Notes under the pieces: generated by a model
What the model saw: only the letters and a program-made list of their open reading frames with translations
The model's database searches: none
What the model was told of the DNA's origin: nothing
From: UBA4064 sp050179135
GTDB lineage: Bacteria > Desulfobacterota > Desulfobacteria > Desulfobacterales > Desulfatirhabdiaceae
NCBI GenBank assembly: GCA_050179135.1
Contig: JBFXFK010000037.1
Location: 1 to 34,109 of the forward strand
Length of the DNA stretch: 34,109 bases
Direction: 5' to 3'
Position numbers and translations under genes: made by a program
Part shown: piece after piece, positions 31,927 through 34,109 of the stretch
Numbering within the stretch: the stretch's first letter is position 1
Layout: each line of letters begins with the position of its first letter

Positions 31927-32628
31927 ATGGCGATTCACGATATCCTGCTGCACAGTCCACTCCGACTGCTTGGGGATGAAACCGGGGATATTTTTCAACC
32001 CGGAAAACTGGGTGCGGTGATGGCCGACCCGGGTGTGGGAAAAACATCCCTGATGGTTCAACTGGCGCTGTATGCGCTGCTGTCTGAGAAATCTGTACTG
32101 CATATCAGCCTGAATGATCCGGTTAACAAGGTATCCCTGTGGTACGATGAGGTGTTGCGGAATCTGTCCAGCTCCGCCCGGGGCATTCAGATGAATGAAA
32201 TTTGGGAAACCGTCCTGAAACACCGGTTTATCATGACCTTTCAGGTTGAGGGATTCAGTGTTCCCAAGCTGAGGGAACGCTTGACGGATTTGACCGAGCA
32301 GTGCATTTTCTCTCCGCAGATGCTGATCATTGACGGACTTCCGTTTGATCCACCGGCGGAAGACACCCTGCGGGATCTGAAAGAACTGATTCTTCAACAG
32401 AACCTCAGCGCATGGTTTACGGTTCAAACGCCGCGCAATGAAGCCGCACCGTTTACACAGGCTTCCGGATCGATAGCAGACCGGTTTGATCTGATGATTT
32501 TTCTGAAGCCGGACGGGAAAGAGGTTAAAATCACACCTGTCAAGGGAACACGAACAGAAACGGGCCCAACTGAACTGTATCTGGATGCCTCGACCATGCT
32601 GATTCACCACAGGAAAGATGCCGCATAA
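31927..32628 (+). CDS. RecA-like P-loop ATPase of unknown function (233 aa)
   Basis: The protein begins MAIHDILLHSPLRLLG. Walker A is at 33-41 (ADPGVGKTS) and a Walker B-like strand at 132-141 (MLIIDGLPFD). The order and spacing, with LHISLNDPVNKVSLWYDEVL after the P-loop helix, suggest the RecA/KaiC/RadA group; no DNA-binding motif is visible. Its specific role is unknown. The ATG at 31927 is chosen for the AAAGGAA site about eight bases upstream; the frame runs back to overlap fusA without support. It lies 85 bases after fusA and six bases before the tandem ABC-type gene, so the three probably form one transcript. Confidence 0.8.
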   Translation: MAIHDILLHSPLRLLGDETGDIFQPGKLGAVMADPGVGKTSLMVQLALYALLSEKSVLHISLNDPVNKVSLWYDEVLRNLSSSARGIQMNEIWETVLKHRFIMTFQVEGFSVPKLRERLTDLTEQCIFSPQMLIIDGLPFDPPAEDTLRDLKELILQQNLSAWFTVQTPRNEAAPFTQASGSIADRFDLMIFLKPDGKEVKITPVKGTRTETGPTELYLDASTMLIHHRKDAA

Positions 32629-32634
32629 ACGATC

Positions 32635-33966
32635 ATGACGCCTTTGGGAGAGTTGCCCTCACAACAGATGACCCCGTGTCAGGCAACTCGCTGTTACGCC
32701 ACATATGAACAACGGGAAGACGCTTTCAGAAACAGTGTCTTCTCGTTGATCCCCCGCAAATATTTGGGGCCGGGAACATTCTGGTCCGATTTTCAGTCGA
32801 TCACAGCCTCTCTTCACACCTGCTTGCCCAATCTGGGGACCATTGCCTGCATCACCAGCAATCCAAGGGACTGTCTGGCGCTGGGTACACCCTGGCAGGA
32901 GTTGTCTGCTGCCATTCTGCGCACCAGACAGCAACATCCGCATTTTTCAGAAACCCCGGAATCTGTCGCTGCAGCATTTGATCTGACAGATCAGCTCATG
33001 CAGCCGGTCCGGACACTCTCCGGGGGAGAAGCCGTCAAACTGGCCCTGGCCAAAACCTGGATTGTTTGTTTGTGCTGTCAGAAACTGGTGGCAGCCAGCC
33101 CCTGCAACTGGTTATCCCAATCCAACCGGATTCTTTTTGATCGGGTCATCACGCGGTATCTGGACCAGGATAAAGAAGTCGCCCTGTTTACACTGGATGG
33201 AGAAGACGGGAATCAGCCGCTTTCCTGTTCCATTTCAGGAGACAATGGGATTGATTTTGAGATTGTCTTTCAGCAGGTCCAAATCCCGTTGGGTGATCCG
33301 TTGAGTCTGGATGAATCAAACCGGGTGATGGCACGGGTTTCTGATGACAGAATCCGGTTGATATCCCCCTGCCTGATTCAGGGAGACAACGGCCAGGGAA
33401 AAAGCCTGATCGCAAAGATACTTTCCGAATCGATTCCCTGCCAGGGGCGGGTGGAAATTCATTCCGACCCAAAAGCTTCCGGCGCCAGGCTGATCTTTCA
33501 GGATATGACCGCCCAAACCCTGTTTCGGTCATTCAACCAGATTGTGTCATCGACAGGAAAACAGGAGAAAAATGTGATGACAGGGATCTATCAGGAAATT
33601 ATGCGGATGGTTGCTCTGTCTCACACCCGGGCAGGATTGGCAGCGCCAGTTGAAACAGACTTGCTGCCAACCGGATGGGGCAGCCTTCTGGAACTGAAAA
33701 TGGCTCTGGCAGCCGCCAGACTCCTTCATCAGCCGTCCGCCCTCATTCTGGATGAACCGGACTGGGGTCTCAGCCAGTTTGCCGCCGGGGCCTTTGTCAG
33801 TGGCGTCATTGCGGCTGCTCATGTGCGGCATGTCCCGCTCATCCTGATTACCCATAAACCCTGGTGGTGCGGGATTGCCAAAAGTGGATTACAGGCGGTC
33901 AAAAGTCCGATGATCAAAAATGCGCAGAGCCAGCGGGAATTCTGGATCAGGCTGAATAGAATCTGA
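32635..33966 (+). CDS. Degenerate tandem ABC-type ATPase (443 aa)
   Basis: Two ABC-like halves can be seen. The first (about 40-190) has an intact signature LSGGEAVKLALAK (128-140) but no Walker A. Its Walker B position reads KLVAASPCNW, without the acidic pair, and the H-loop position is LFTLDG. The second (about 208-410) has Walker A GDNGQGKS (250-257), a Q-loop (LIFQD, Q289), Walker B SALILDEPDWG (368-378) and an H-loop LITH (H407). Its signature region GWGSLLELKMA lacks SGG. The halves therefore complement each other and could form one composite ATP site. No membrane segment is present. It follows the RecA-like ATPase by six bases. An ATG at 32668 is an alternative start. Confidence 0.75.
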   Translation: MTPLGELPSQQMTPCQATRCYATYEQREDAFRNSVFSLIPRKYLGPGTFWSDFQSITASLHTCLPNLGTIACITSNPRDCLALGTPWQELSAAILRTRQQHPHFSETPESVAAAFDLTDQLMQPVRTLSGGEAVKLALAKTWIVCLCCQKLVAASPCNWLSQSNRILFDRVITRYLDQDKEVALFTLDGEDGNQPLSCSISGDNGIDFEIVFQQVQIPLGDPLSLDESNRVMARVSDDRIRLISPCLIQGDNGQGKSLIAKILSESIPCQGRVEIHSDPKASGARLIFQDMTAQTLFRSFNQIVSSTGKQEKNVMTGIYQEIMRMVALSHTRAGLAAPVETDLLPTGWGSLLELKMALAAARLLHQPSALILDEPDWGLSQFAAGAFVSGVIAAAHVRHVPLILITHKPWWCGIAKSGLQAVKSPMIKNAQSQREFWIRLNRI

Positions 33967-34018
33967 TTATAACGGACTTGGGGGTTGTATGATTAATCGT
34001 CTTGATTTCGATTTATTA

Positions 34019-34109
34019 GCCCCGTAGGGGCGGCCTGTTTGTAGAAATTGACAGAATACTATCCATCAAGCTCCATCGGAGCGACCTGTTTCGAACGACA
34101 ACAGGTCGC
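34019..34109. repeat. Palindromic repeat cluster at the right edge
   Basis: Two related units lie 51 bases apart: GCCCC-GTA-GGGGC (34019-34031) followed by GGCCTGTTTG, and GCTCC-ATC-GGAGC (34070-34082) followed by GACCTGTTTC. A further inverted repeat GCGACCTGTT/AACAGGTCGC ends at the last base. The cluster continues beyond the window. It lies downstream of the ABC-type gene. Confidence 0.65.

Noticed and set aside
34019..34109. CRISPR array at the right edge
   Set aside because: The units are palindromic and differ in sequence, only two are present, and no identical repeats with unique spacers are seen.

Overview
The window looks like chromosomal DNA of a sulfate-reducer-type deltaproteobacterium (Desulfobacterota). 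This rests on the gspN-gspC-gspD cluster, the tig-clpP-clpX-lon order, an EF-G resembling the spirochete/planctomycete/delta mitochondrial-like type, a ~1,050-residue NAD-type glutamate dehydrogenase, and moderate G+C. Genus cannot be named from sequence alone. A run of 100 N (12684-12783) is an assembly gap that removes the N-terminus of holA.

Layout: (1) 1-4085, minus strand: a type II secretion operon, gspM-gspN-gspC-gspD, running off the left edge. (2) 4086-4886: divergent intergenic region with a possible small-RNA locus, tRNA-Leu(UAG) and the first copy of a dispersed ~106-bp inverted-repeat element. (3) 4887-10612: the tig-clpP-clpX-lon proteostasis block (nascent-chain chaperone, ClpXP, Lon). 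(4) 10650-11211: tRNA-Val and tRNA-Asp with their own promoter and terminator, then a small cysteine protein. (5) 11218-16253: holA, an unknown membrane protein, an MFS transporter and the EF-P lysine ligase gene epmA. (6) 16298-18833: a MocR-type regulator divergent from azlC-azlD (branched-chain amino-acid export), more G+C-rich than its surroundings. (7) 18834-21104: an accessory scar with nested inverted repeats, small doubtful ORFs, an integron attC-like hairpin, a cassette-like ORF and a broken metallophosphoesterase. (8) 21270-29215: glutamate dehydrogenase, a winged-helix-like protein, enolase, a LolA-like exported protein and CTP synthase. (9) 29216-33966: a repeat-rich leader, fusA, a RecA-like ATPase and a strange tandem ABC-type ATPase. 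(10) 34019-34109: the start of another palindromic repeat cluster.

Most genes are core housekeeping genes. The least ordinary parts are: the ~106-bp repeat family, with four of five copies in the intergenic space before tig, gdh, eno and fusA; the fusA-linked ATPase pair, whose ABC-type member has its signature motif in one half and Walker A/B in the other; the possible small RNA upstream of tRNA-Leu; and the cassette-like scar near 20 kb. No CRISPR array, rRNA or complete insertion sequence was seen.
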